Below, piece after piece: positions 29,638-40,062 of a stretch of 64,000 nucleotides of DNA. Every line of letters begins with the position of its first letter. Position 1 is the first letter of the stretch. Below the pieces are notes generated by a model. That model searched no databases. It saw only the letters and a program-made list of their open reading frames with translations, and had not been told where the DNA came from. This DNA comes from Plutella xylostella (taxonomy: Eukaryota; Arthropoda; Insecta; Lepidoptera; Plutellidae), in the NCBI RefSeq assembly GCF_932276165.1, contig NC_064000.1, forward strand, positions 1,798,001-1,862,000. Reading direction: 5' to 3'. The position numbers and the translations under genes were made by a program.

Positions 29638-29850
29638 TGGTCTAGTACAAGTTTGATAGTTTGTCAAAAACTATAAAAACGTTTACGCTTTCTCGAATAC
29701 AAAGTAACGCCTCTATCGTAAACTGTCGTGAAACTTATGACCGATGAAACCACTGTTAACATGTTTTATGTAACTTATACTTTACTTTAGATAATGTATG
29801 CAGATAACAGAAGAAAACCTGAACTTTTTCGTTGTCGAAAATTGCAAAAT
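29638..29850. mobile_element. MITE, AACTATAAAAG family (diverged)
   Basis: The left end GTCTAGTACAAGTTTGATAG with AACTATAAAAACGTTTACG and the right end AACTTTTTCGTTGTCGAAAA give imperfect inverted ends. The centre differs from the other two copies. Confidence 0.45.
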
Positions 29851-30000
29851 AGAGCCTCCGTAACGCTCCGAAAATGTTTTTTTGTAAGCTAGAGTTACCT
29901 CTCGGGTCTTTAATGGACTTTACGATATTCGATACGGGGTTTTAGTACTCTTTATCTTACCGACTTACTTGTTCTGATTGTGCCAAGTTTAATCATTCAT

Positions 30001-30150
30001 ATTACAATACAATACAATACAATCCTCTTTATTTGCACCAAAAAAAAACAGAATCAATACAAAATAAAACTTAAAAATAACAACAGTACAAAAAGGCGGC
30101 CTTATTGCTTATAGCAATCTCTACCAGACAACCTTTGGATGGAAGAGAGT
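30001..30150 (-). mobile_element. LINE 3' end
   Basis: On the minus strand: GGTAGAGATTGCTATAAGC, AATAAGGCCGCCTTTTTGTAC, then GCAAATAAAGAGG and a tail of ATTGT units. No coding part. A shorter relative lies at 57208-57245. Confidence 0.55.
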
Positions 30151-30600
30151 TATATAAATTAAAAAATAGGATTAGAGGTAGTTGTAGCATATTACCCCTT
30201 TGAAAAAATGTTTTTGAAGAAATAGAGTAAGTTTTTTTGCGTTTAGTACCTAATTATTTTTCTGCAATCCAACAGCGCATCAGAATATTACCAAATGTTT
30301 TAAAACCTTGGACATATTTGGTTTCAGTATTTTGAAATTGGAACTTTTCAATTTCTCGTGAGTGTATATTTATGTGAAGCTGGTATGGGATGATAACAAA
30401 ATTATTAATTTTTGAGAATTCTTACCCAACAAAGCGGTTTACGGCGGCGGTAATCACATTTAGCTCACGAGCCCATAAATTTATAACGGGCTAGAGTAGA
30501 GCACCTTTCGCAATTTTCCTCTCATTATTATGAGTGAAAGTAGCAACTCCCATACTCATAATAAAATAATGTGGAAAGTTTTATCTTGTAAATATACATT
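30150..30600. other. Stretch without genes
   Basis: CAATTTCTCGTGAGTG (30351) is an isolated end of the CACTCACGAG MITE family. Nothing else assigned. Confidence 0.35.
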
Positions 30601-30603
30601 ATA

Positions 30604-30862
30604 CAGGCTGTCGCGAAAAGGGTATACATACTAAGCCGAAACCTACGTGTTTAGCATGTTATATCTAAGAAAGAAAATCAGAATGTCAAAAAACCTCGGA
30701 AAGATATCATTTTCCATAGAAACTTTGTTGGTCACCTGACTTTTTTACTGAAGGAGAATGTTTTTTACGCGAGTTTTGACATTCTGATTTTACTTTCGGG
30801 CTTAAATATATCATGCTGCAAACGTAGGTTTCGGCTTAGTTTACCCTTTTTGCAACACCCTG
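30604..30862. mobile_element. Palindromic MITE, CAGGGTGTTGCAAAA family
   Basis: It starts CAGGCTGTCGCGAAAAGGG, ends CCCTTTTTGCAACACCCTG, flanked by TA. Its left arm has drifted more than its right. Confidence 0.78.
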
Positions 30863-30981
30863 TATATATAAACTTTTGTTGTGTTCATAATAATTGTGGT
30901 GCTGAAGAAAGGGCTGCTCTTTCATTTAAGTAGATATACCTAATATTATAAATATATCCTCAAAATACACTTGAGAGCAAT

Positions 30982-31309
30982 TCTATTCTATTCTCTATGG
31001 GGGTGTCAGTACCTGCACCTGGCTCTCTCGAGTGAAACCTTTGTGCATATCCCTAAGGTCTAAACTGCCTTCCTAAGCTTGGACCATTTCCCACCACTCT
31101 GGTCCAATGCGGGTTGGTGGGTTCACATAAATCTAGATGTGCTAAATCTAGATATGCATGATATGTTTCTTCACGTTGTTTTCCTTAACCGTATGAGCGA
31201 TGGTATACATTGTACTTAAATTCAAAGAACTCATTGGTCAGCGCCGCGATTCGAACGCGCATCTCTGGCGTGAGAAGTGGGCGCCTAACCGACTGAGCTA
31301 CCACCACTC
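30982..31309 (-). mobile_element. tRNA-derived SINE, family A, full length
   Basis: The tRNA-like head lies at about 31309-31235 (minus), with TAGCTCAGTCGG-like A box and a B box changed to CGTTCGAATCG. The tail is TTCTATTCTATTC (plus) at 30982-30994. The direct repeat GAGAGCAAT lies at 30973-30981 and 31310-31318. Confidence 0.85.
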
Positions 31310-31631
31310 GAGAGCAATGAATGTTTCGAAAAATTAGGGCCATTTGGTGTCGGCATTCTGCGGGTGGAACTTTTTCGTTGTTCGCCTCCTCTATTATATT
31401 ATTATTGTCATAACATCGGTCAGGCAAGTCAGTCAGGATTGAAATAACACCTCAAATTGATGGATAGTTCATATTTTGTAAAGATTTAATTGATGGATTT
31501 ATCTGTAAATGTAATGGAGAATGTATGTCTCTGTGAAAAATCATGCGGACTATTAAATTTTCAGTCAATTTTAATACGAACTTGATGGAGTGTCAGTGCA
31601 AAAAAAAGAGTCAAGAAATAACATCCCACTT

Positions 31632-32916
31632 ACCCTCCACTTACGCTCTAGAGCGGTGGTAGCTCAGTCGGGTAAGCGTCCGCTTCTCACGCCAGAGATG
31701 CGGGTTCAATCCCGGCGCTGACATGTACCAATGAGTTATTTTAACTTAAGTACAATTTATACCATTGCTCTTACGGTTGTAACGAAGTCGTTACAACAAC
31801 GGTCAACACACCTACCCGCATCTCCGAGCCAACAACAAGAACGCTGCGGGGTGGGGCACCGCACAGACCATTCCGGGTGACCAGAGGGGAAGCGGGACGG
31901 CACGGCCGCCGCACCTATAAAGCACCGCAAGACCGCCGCTCCGTAACCATTCGTCAACTCCAGCTCCGGCGTTTGATCAGCTCCTATCCCGTGCTTCCTT
32001 CCCACTCACCCTTATTGTATTTATGTATCTATAGCCCGCGTCGCGACGATCTGTCTCGATAGGCGCAGCTTGGTTACCCCCTCGATGCGACTGAGGCTTC
32101 TGGCGCGGCGCGGCTGCGATTATTAGCCCAAGATCCTGTACCCTTTATCCTTTCCTGCTATTTGTTACAAATCCGCGTTTGCCCCTTCAGGGCCCTGTTT
32201 AAATAGTTAGATACTTAATAAATATCCTTATTTGTGCATTTGTGTGGTGAATACATAGTTACAAGCTGTAAGTACTAGATATATAAGTTATTATTGTAAA
32301 TAAAGCGGAGCCAGTCCCGCCTAATTGTTGTATATTGTAATCCGTGTTATTCATTTCCATCCCGTACACCTACCGAGGTTATTTCCCTCCAGGGGCCTCA
32401 GGAATAAGGATAGAATAGCTAGGACCGCTTCACGGTCATATTATAAACCCCCAGGGTGACCGGAGACTCCTTCAGAGGCCCGGCACCGACTTGAGCTAGC
32501 CTAGGACCGCTTCCCGGTATACACCGTTCGAGAGACATTCAGTACCAGCCCTAAGCACTAGGAAACCAGTAGTCATTAGGGTAAGTACATATTTAATATA
32601 GCATCCAACCCCTACTCTCGGGGGAGGCCAGAGAGGTCGATTCACCCAGGGGTCGCTCCCCGGTGGTCCAGACCCGCTCCAGCTGAGCTGCTACATTACA
32701 CGGTGAAGGAAAACATCGTGAGGAAACCTGCATATCTAGATCTAGCACATCTAGATATGTGAACCCACCAACCCGCAATGGACCAGCGTGGTGGGAAATG
32801 GTCCAAGCTTAGGAAGGCAGTTTAGACCTTGGGGATATGCACAAAGGTTCCATTCGAGAGAGCCAGGTGCAGGTACTTACACCCCAAAGAGAATAGATTA
32901 GATTAGAATAGATTAG
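31632..32916 (+). mobile_element. tRNA-derived SINE, family A, split by a solo LTR
   Basis: The head begins at 31651 (GAGCGGTGGTAGCTCAGTCG) after a short leader and breaks off at 31777. The body resumes at 32705 (GAAGGAAAACATCGTGAGG) and ends in AGATTAG-type units. AACATCCCACTT lies at 31620-31631 and 32917-32928, the target duplication of the SINE. Confidence 0.85.
31778..32700 (+). mobile_element. Solo LTR (923 bp) inserted in SINE A
   Basis: It starts TGTAACGAAGTC and ends GCTACATTACA, i.e. TG...CA with 5-bp inverted ends TGTAA/TTACA. CGGT is repeated at 31774-31777 and 32701-32704, a 4-bp target duplication. Inside are a TGTATTTATGTATCTATAG TATA-like stretch (about 32013-32031) and AATAAAGCGG (about 32299), as expected of an LTR; orientation is inferred from these. 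No coding region, primer-binding site or second LTR remains, so it is a recombination product of a full LTR retrotransposon. Gypsy versus Bel-Pao cannot be decided. Confidence 0.8.
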
Positions 32917-32929
32917 AACATCCCACTTT

Positions 32930-34155
32930 CTACTACTGAGCTCTAATTTAGAGTTTAGTTTGGTTAGAAGATTTGTTTTTTTATTCATTGGCACAAAAGT
33001 AAACAAAATACGGACAGTTTTTTGCATGTGTCGAATATTTTAATTCTAAGCTGACTGACACATCATGTAGACAACTAAATCGACTCAACTAAAGGTACAT
33101 ACATCCAACAGTGCCGTGAGTTTCGGCGTCGCTAATTACCTCCCTATTCATACGAGCCGCCGCCATACGTGAATCAAAACGTGTACAAACGCAATTACAG
33201 CCTCACTGTTCATCAAGCCAACCGGCAAATGTAATCAAACTCCGATTTACAACAATATTCACAATTGCCTAGACACGGAAACTGAAAGCTAATTAAGAAA
33301 GGCAAACAAATGTGTTTATAAACTTTAGAAGAGTGGGATGTAATAGTTGTGTTGTTAGCTTCTTCAGAAATAACCAAACTATTATTAATGTTTTTCTAGA
33401 TCATGTAAATAATTTATACTTATATGATGTAACTGCGGGCGGTTTATCTTGACGCTGGCGATACACAGAATCCCAACGGTAAAACTGTAGCCGTAATTCT
33501 TTGATACCGCGATGTAGGACTAGCAATTTACTTTCACAATCCCATGCCATTTCCGGTCGTCCTTGATATCTCCTCTTATTAACTTATGGAAGTTTATAAT
33601 CGTTCACTGCTGAGCATCGACCTCCAAACGTCCACCATAACGCTGATTCTTCATCAAATTTCTTCACTATAGAACTCAACAATAATAGTCGGATAATAGG
33701 CATCAAATTTCTTGCTGGCCTCGAAGCATCATCCCCTTATCTCCCCAACTCTAGTTTGAGGCCATAAATGAATTAATTAATGGAACAATTACTTAACAGA
33801 AGCTTGCCCGAGCGCCCGAGGCAATAAATGGCAGATTTCACCCTCATTTGAAAATTACTTACGACAATTTTCTTAAATGAAGATCAAATGCCTTGAAAGA
33901 GAAGGGTACTGAGTTATGGAGGTTTTAAAGAATTTTTCGTTGATTAATTACTGTTTTTTGTAGGGTAATATTTTAAAAGGTTTTTAGGGTATGATGAAGT
34001 TTTTATTAAAATAAAAAATGTGGAAGGATGATCAATGGCTTAGCCTGAGACCAGACAAATCCCATTTTTGATTAAATTATTGAACTCGTTAGATACGATG
34101 TAAAACCTGTGACACTGCAACTACAAAAACACAGGTAACTTAGCTTATTATTTAA
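32930..34155. other. Repeat-poor stretch with homeodomain-type sites
   Basis: I recognise no transposon between about 33060 and 34150, unlike its surroundings. It contains GCTAATTAAG, ATGAATTAATTAATGG, GGCCATAAATG and GGCAATAAATGG, i.e. TAAT-core and Caudal/Abd-B-like sites. No open frame. A cis-regulatory or conserved non-coding element is possible but unproven. Confidence 0.3.
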
Positions 34156-34159
34156 TAAT

Positions 34160-34336
34160 TAGCTGTTCTCGCGAGCTTTGCTTCGCCTTTAAATTTTTCC
34201 CGTGGGAATTCCGTGACAAAAAGGGTCTAGACCATGTGTATACCAAATTTCATTCAAATCCGTTCAGTAGTTTTGGCGTGAAAGAGTAACAGACATACAG
34301 ACACAGTTACTTTCGCATTTATAATATTAGTTAGGA
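34160..34336 (-). mobile_element. Short non-autonomous Helitron, Lep1-type, with an internal deletion
   Basis: On the minus strand: TCCTAACTAATATTATAAATG, the TTTCACGCCAAAACTACTG body, then GGAATTCCCACGGG and CGAGAACAGCTAAT at the 3' end (CTAG degraded). About 25 bp missing after GTCTAGACCC relative to other copies. Confidence 0.75.
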
Positions 34337-34452
34337 TTAACCAACTAGCTCCGCCAATTGGATTGAATCGCGATTTTTTCCAAAACTGCCACGTTTCACA
34401 CTCTTTTCATGTTATAATTCCAATTTTTTAAACCTACCACCCAATACCAATT

Positions 34453-34545
34453 ACGTATTCTATTCTATTCTAAGAGGGGGTGAAGTTCCTGTACGTGGTT
34501 CTTTCGAGTGGAATCCATGTACATATCCCCCATTACCCAGTACCT
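34453..34545 (-). mobile_element. SINE A tail fragment
   Basis: The ATTCTATTCTATTCTAAG tail and TTCTTTCGAGTGGAATCC match the 3' end of family A. Confidence 0.5.
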
Positions 34546-35437
34546 ACAATGTAGAAGTTAATGTAAAAAACTTTTTTACTTGTACCCCCTGTAGTTACAT
34601 CTGAATGAAACAGAGAAGCGTATAGGCGACTTAAAGAAAATTTCTTGCGTAGATGTAGGTTGTGTATTGCTATGGGAGGTCGCCATTTTGAAAATTTATT
34701 GTGAGTAAATGTGTAAAATAATTATTAGAGTTTATTTACTTATTATTAATAAAAAAATTATCTCATAAATCTTACTACTCAGACTAAAACATTTTTCTAA
34801 GAATTTACATTCAAAAATGTAACGTAAATTAAAAAAAAAAGTAAATAATTTAATTTTCCCTTTAATTTGATACATTTTCTAACTTAATTAGTCCTTAGTA
34901 ATGACATAACAGGAATATTTCAACTTTCTGAAACAATTTACTAATTAGGTAATTTCCACCCAGGTACCTTTGAAGGCTTTTTTCTGCAAATAATACCCTA
35001 TTAAGCAATAGTTTATTTTTATTTTTATGTAATTTTGAAACCTTGCGGGGTTTTTAAAATTAATAAGGGACCATGAGAATATCTTTTTCAATTTTTAATT
35101 TCAAGTAGAAAATTCAGAGCAGTCTAGCTCGATGATATAATTCGAACTTTCGATAAAAAATAACTAACTTACATTACAGCTAGGAAGCTGAAACTTTTAT
35201 GGTTAAAAGAACAACTTAAGCGGATGACACAAAAATAAAAAATGCTTTAAAAAAGTTATCCAAAAAATAATAAAACATAATTAATCCACTGAGGTCGATT
35301 TTCGTAGAAAATTAGGAAAAAAAATCATAACTCCTAAACTACTAAAAATTGCTGAACATACATGGGGGTGATTCGGCTACCCCTTGACCTAAGGAATCAA
35401 ACATTTTCCTTTGGACGTCACTCTGTGGGCCACCCTG
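34546..35437. mobile_element. Probable DNA-transposon body ending CACCCTG
   Basis: AT-rich and non-coding. The right end GGACGTCACTCTGTGGGCC then CACCCTG-TA matches a CAGGGTG-type terminus; TGGGGGTGATTCGGCTACCC lies just inside. A left end was not found. Confidence 0.35.
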
Positions 35438-35523
35438 TATATAAAACTATACCATTTATTATCAAATTAAGCTTGTGTAACTACACAAGCTTAATTTGAT
35501 AATAAATGGTATAGTTTTATATA
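35438..35523. repeat. Perfect 86-bp palindrome
   Basis: The arms 35438-35479 and 35482-35523 (42 bp each) are exact inverse copies around AC. The tips are TATATAAAACTATACC and GGTATAGTTTTATATA. It starts at the TA after a CACCCTG transposon end. The ATAGTTTTATATA block recurs twice more before 35620. Confidence 0.85.
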
Positions 35524-36044
35524 TAAATAAATACTTTATAATAAATATTATATCATAGTTTTATATACAAATAAATAATAATACTTAAATATTATAGTTT
35601 TATAAATATGAATTAAATTAAATATTGTTCATATATGTATAAACGCAACTAGAAGTAGAGTAGATTGTTATAAGTCAACTTGCAGTGTCATTGAAGCCAG
35701 TCTGTTTTAACCTCCTGACCCCGAGAGGTATAAATGTATGCACTGTTCATAAATTTAAAAAAATATGTATATTTTAACTATTTTAAGGTACACACGGCAA
35801 CTCCAAATGGTTAGCAGGGCACACAAACGTAGTGTATGTGTGCACACTAACGTGGTCTATGTGTGCAATAAAGCAGAAATCGGTAAATACACCAGTAACA
35901 AACCACACACACACACACAACAGCACAAACGAGTTTGCGCGTAGGCAAACGCCCTTACACCAGCTGTGACATAAACATATCAACCGGTCGAGTAAGTCAA
36001 ATAGTTATAAAATTGACTTGAAGCAAAATTTCACAGCTAATAGC

Positions 36045-36121
36045 TATACTCTTCGTAGCTCATTGGTAGTATGTTAGACTTATGAAACATAGGTCGTGAG
36101 TTCGAGTCCACTGATGGGGTA
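36045..36121 (+). other. tRNA-like block in the left TIR
   Basis: A box TAGCTCATTGGTAGTATG and B box GAGTTCGAGTCC at tRNA-like spacing; the ends TACTCTT and GGGGTA pair partly as an acceptor stem. The anticodon arm does not close with a 7-base loop, so it is not a good tRNA gene. It reads inward. Confidence 0.45.
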
Positions 36122-36407
36122 TATTTATTTTTCTTTATTTAAATTTAGCGTTAATTTAAACGCTGTTGAGTATAGAATAAATTTATTTGAAATTGACAAA
36201 TGACTACAAGCTGCATAGCTGTCGACTATTTCTCTTCGCAAAAAATATATGATTCGTTCTTCATTTGAGAAGTAAAACCATTCTACCCTCATACAATATG
36301 AATAAACGAAATTAGTTTTTAGTTTTAGTGACAATTCACCTCTGCGTCTGCATAGTGATTCACTTTGTGATTTGTCAATTTATAATTAATTTATCTTCGC
36401 AGTCACT

Positions 36408-36990
36408 ATGGAAAGTCATTTAACCATGTTCAAAAAGGCGGAGATAATTGTATTATATGAACAAAATATTACAATTAGTGAAATCGCAAGACGTTTAATG
36501 ATATCGGTAAGTAACATAGAACTGCAAATATAATTTTATTTGACCGTTAGAATATTTGTATTTGTATATGCTAAGTATTTGTATTTTTTGTTTGCAGAGG
36601 AGAACTGTTCAATTATGGGTTCACCGATACGCAGATTTGGGACATGTAGACAGTAGTCGTCTATACGGATGCATCACCACGCCATCGAGAAATCGTAGCT
36701 GCACATAGCGCTGATCCGTTCTGCAGCACCTGTTCTACGGCCACAACACATAATCTATCCCTACGAACCGTACGGGTTCACTTGCGTGCTGCTGGGTTGC
36801 GGTGTCGGAGGCCGACGAAGAAAATTGCTCTAACCGATCAGCATCGTCGAAACAGAGTGCGTTTTGCGACTGACTATTTTAAACTTTGATTGGTGCAACA
36901 ATGTGGTGATATTTAGTGATGAAAAGTCCTTTAAATCAGACAAGGATGGACGTAAGATATTATGGCGAAAAAGTGGTGAAAATTATAGTT
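36408..36990 (+). pseudogene. Broken Tc1/mariner-type transposase with an intron
   Basis: Exon 1 (36408-36506) encodes MESHLTMFKKAEIIVLYEQ followed by ITISEIARRLMIS, the first half of a helix-turn-helix domain. A 91-bp intron (GTAAGT at 36507, TTTGCAG to 36597) is needed to continue; read straight through, the frame stops. Exon 2 resumes RRTVQLWVHRYADLGHVD, and after a frameshift ASPRHREIVAAHS, LRTVRVHLRAAGLRCRRP and, after another break, VIFSDEKSFKS with a catalytic-type Asp. The C-terminal half, with the remaining acidic residues, is missing. Phase-0 splicing inside the DNA-binding domain is clean. It lies between the TIRs of the element. Confidence 0.7.
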
Positions 36991-36999
36991 AGGTATAGG

Positions 37000-37465
37000 G
37001 GTTAGCTCAGTAATTTTTATTTTTCCATTTGTATAAGACTTTAGTTATTTGGTTAAATACTTATTATTATTTACAATTATGGGTAAGCCAATGTGTTAAT
37101 GATGTTATTGTTACTGAGGTTGGAATAAGTTATCTTATTTCTAGCTAATTAACATGTTGTTTCATATAACTAATGACTTGCCTATTTACTTTAGTAAAAC
37201 AGCCAGTCCATCCTTTTCTGATGTTTATTATTATTTAAAACTGCTAATTGAAAATTTTCCTTATTAATATAAACTACAACGAAAAACAACAAAAACGTAA
37301 CATCCTTAATGTTTATGTTACGGCAAGAATAAATTTGGTTATTTTAACACTTAATAACTTGTTTCATTTACTTTCTGTGTTGCTTTTATTCGTATATACT
37401 ACAATACTATTATTAACCATCTTAAAAAATTAATTAAATCTATAAAAAAAACAAAAAAGGAATAT
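37000..37465. other. AT-rich interior of the transposon
   Basis: No recognisable transposase C-terminus; probably replaced or decayed sequence. Confidence 0.4.
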
Positions 37466-37471
37466 TGTAAG

Positions 37472-37545
37472 TTCAGTGGGATTTGAACCACCGTACCGAA
37501 AATTGTAAGTCTTGTATAATACCAACTGAGCCATTCAATCTATTA
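37472..37545 (-). other. tRNA-like block in the right TIR
   Basis: On the minus strand, A box TGGCTCAGTTGGTATTATAC and B box GGTTCAAATCC. It lines up with the block at 36045-36121 in inverse orientation and also reads inward. Confidence 0.45.
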
Positions 37546-37819
37546 CAATGCCATGCAAAATTTTGCTTCATATCATAAAAACAATGAATCATTGTCACTG
37601 GCACAACTACATGCTTACAATATCCATGTGTGGGTTGCCCAGAACTAAATAATTACGTCGACGTCGCCGACACACACATACACTACCTACGTTAGTGTGC
37701 CCTGCCGACCATTTAACGTTGCCGTGTGTACATAAAACTTTTAATATAGGTATTTTCAAACTATATATATTTTTTTTTTTCAATGTCCTACTCATAGCAC
37801 GCCAGGTGTCAGGAGGTTA

Positions 37820-38415
37820 TCAGTTAGGTTCATTTTTATTTTTATAAATATATATCTCATATTTGTGCAATAAAGTATTAAATAAATAAATAAAAAACGC
37901 TAAAAACGGTTGTTTCTTGTGAAAACGACATTAGCTTATTGTATGTTAAATTCAATAACTTATTTATGACTTCGTTTCTTGCAAAGGACACGTCTTCCCT
38001 TTATGAGCCACCAACCCGACACAGGCAAGAATACAAAGGTACACTACACTCACTGAAATATGCCTAAAAGGCTTTAAGTATTTCAGGAGGGCAGTATGGG
38101 TATTTCACAAAGTTGTTTAAAATTCATTCGGTACAGCATCAATAATTCTACAAGAATGAATATTTAGTCCTTTGTTAAGCATGGCCTGTCGTTCAGTAAT
38201 TCAGGTGAAATTATTGGGAAAATGAGTAGGTACCTATACCTTTACTGTTGAACAATATAAATATGGTTATATATTTTTCCGGGGAAATACTAACTTAAAT
38301 ATTGCACACGGCGTTATTGATAGTTTTTTTTGTTTAAGATTAATTTGGTGCTGGAACTTTTTCATTGCTTGCAAGTTTATTTCGACACATGTTCAAAAAC
38401 TAAATGAATCATTCT
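37820..38415. other. Stretch without genes
   Basis: GTGCAATAAAGTATTAAATA with AAATA repeats (37866-37900) is probably a plus-strand LINE-type tail. A CATTGCTTGCAAGT piece (38361) resembles the CACTCACGAG MITE end. Nothing else recognised. Confidence 0.35.
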
Positions 38416-38419
38416 TATA

Positions 38420-38682
38420 CAGGGTGTTGCAAAAAGGGTATACTAAGCCGAAACCTACATGTGCAGCATGGTATATCTAAGCCTGAAACTGAAATCAGAA
38501 TTTGAAAATTCGCGAAAACAATATCTCATTTTCCATAGAAACTTTGTTGGTCACGTGACTTTTTACTATGGAAAATTTTTTTTTTTTCGCCAATTTCCAA
38601 ATTTAGATTTCAGTTTCGGGCTTAGATATAATATGCTGCACATGTAGGTTTCGGCTTAGTATACCAATTTTGCAACACCCTG
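38420..38682. mobile_element. Palindromic MITE, CAGGGTGTTGCAAAA family (copy 1 of an identical pair)
   Basis: 263 bp, TA-flanked, arms GGGTATACTAAGCCGAAACC and inverse. The copy at 39800-40062 has the same sequence in the same orientation as far as I can read. Confidence 0.85.
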
Positions 38683-39799
38683 TAAATATAACTAAATAAT
38701 AAGGCTTAGCATGGCCATACAACGAGGCAACGCGGCCAGCGTCTTGGGTATCCCTACCCGACAGGCGGCGGCGATCTGGCCAGCATTTTATTTCTAGTTT
38801 AGTGTTGCTTGCAAGTGTGTTTTATGCAATAAGCCTAAGTCCAATATTATTATTATACTATATAAAGCTGGATTACCACTGACTGATTGACATAGTAGTT
38901 CTCCCAGAAGGAGCCATTTTTTGATATAAAAATGTTTTAGGGAAATGTACAGGGTGCTCCGGTGAGTAGAGAAAAACCTCGACTTTTTAAAAAAAGTTGT
39001 AAAAAAAAAAAATTTTTTTTGCTCCTCTTTTTTGGTGACCATACATTTTTTTATATTTTGAGGGTGTATTTAGAGTGTCTGACAGATTTAAAAAAAAATA
39101 TCAAAAAATAAAAAAACAAAATGGCGGCCGAGTTGCAGTGAAGCAAAGTTTAGGGCGTGTCAGACCCGACTTGAGGTGAATTGATCTCCCGGAAGGGGGG
39201 GAGGTGGGGGGATGGTGTTTTTTGTAAACGGTGGGGCACATGATGAAATTTAAGGGAAAATTCCAAAAAATGTTTTTTTTTACATTGCGGGGGGAGGGGA
39301 GATTTTTTTATAAAAACGTGTTTTTTCGGGGATTTTCAAAGCATTTTTTTATTGTGTTTGAGGTATTTGACAGGTTTGACTTGTATGGAGCGGTTGTGTA
39401 GTTTGATGAGTAGAGTTGCCATGTGCAAAAATTTTCCCCATTTTTAGGGTAAATTTTGAGATTTTCCCCAAAAACATGAAAAGTAGAAATGGCCACTTTT
39501 GATTTTAAAATTTGATGCAGTTTTGTCGGAAAGACCCGTACTAATGACATTTGACCATTTTTATTACTTTCGACTGGCAACCCTGCGCGATAGGCGAGAT
39601 TATATTATATTATCCAGCTTTATATAGTATAATAATATTGGACTTAGGCTTATTGCATAAAACACACTTGCAAGCAACACTAAACTAGAAATAAAATGCT
39701 GGCCAGATCGCCGCCGCCTGTCGGGTAGGGATACCCAAGACGCTGGCCGCGTTGCCTCGTTGTATGGCCATGCTAAGCCTTATTATTTAGTTATATTTA
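38683..39799. repeat. Inverted duplication flanking a truncated Helitron-like start
   Basis: 38683-38873 and 39612-39799 are inverse copies (about 188 bp; TAAGGCTTAGCATGGCCATA at one end, ATAAAGCTGGAT at the other). Between them, 38850-39606 repeats the first 757 bp of the Helitron-like unit. The direct copy then restarts at 39800. The switch points are the palindromic MITE and a TATATTATATTAT run. Confidence 0.85.
38850..39606 (+). mobile_element. Truncated Helitron-like unit (first 757 bp)
   Basis: Matches 40227-40986 almost base for base, starting TTATTATACTATATAAAGC, then breaks into the inverted arm. One extra TTA at the start is the main difference. Confidence 0.8.
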
Positions 39800-40062
39800 C
39801 AGGGTGTTGCAAAAAGGGTATACTAAGCCGAAACCTACATGTGCAGCATGGTATATCTAAGCCTGAAACTGAAATCAGAATTTGAAAATTCGCGAAAACA
39901 ATATCTCATTTTCCATAGAAACTTTGTTGGTCACGTGACTTTTTACTATGGAAAATTTTTTTTTTTTCGCCAATTTCCAAATTTAGATTTCAGTTTCGGG
40001 CTTAGATATAATATGCTGCACATGTAGGTTTCGGCTTAGTATACCAATTTTGCAACACCCTG
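39800..40062. mobile_element. Palindromic MITE, CAGGGTGTTGCAAAA family (copy 2)
   Basis: Identical by eye to 38420-38682. The sequence to its left is the inverse of the sequence to its right, so it forms the centre of a palindrome of about 640 bp (39612-40250). Confidence 0.85.

Larger units (their letters stand above)
35710..37817. mobile_element. Tc1/mariner-type transposon with long diverged TIRs carrying tRNA-like sequences
   Basis: TA flanks both ends (35708-35709, 37818-37819). The tips are ACCTCCTGACCCC and, inverse at the right, ACCTCCTGACACC. The inverted ends reach about 350-415 bp with matching blocks in the same order: GTACACACGGCAAC, GCAGGGCACAC, GTGTATGTGTG, GTGACA, TGAAGCAAAATTT, then a tRNA-like block (36045-36121 plus; 37545-37472 minus). 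Between them lies a decayed transposase. TA duplication and transposase motifs agree on Tc1/mariner. Confidence 0.7.

Noticed and set aside
31757..32062. Frames inside the solo LTR
   Set aside because: Short, overlapping and on opposite strands; LTRs are not normally coding and no gag or pol motif is visible.
36045..36121. Functional tRNA gene
   Set aside because: A and B boxes are present, but the anticodon arm does not form a 7-base loop and the acceptor stem is imperfect.
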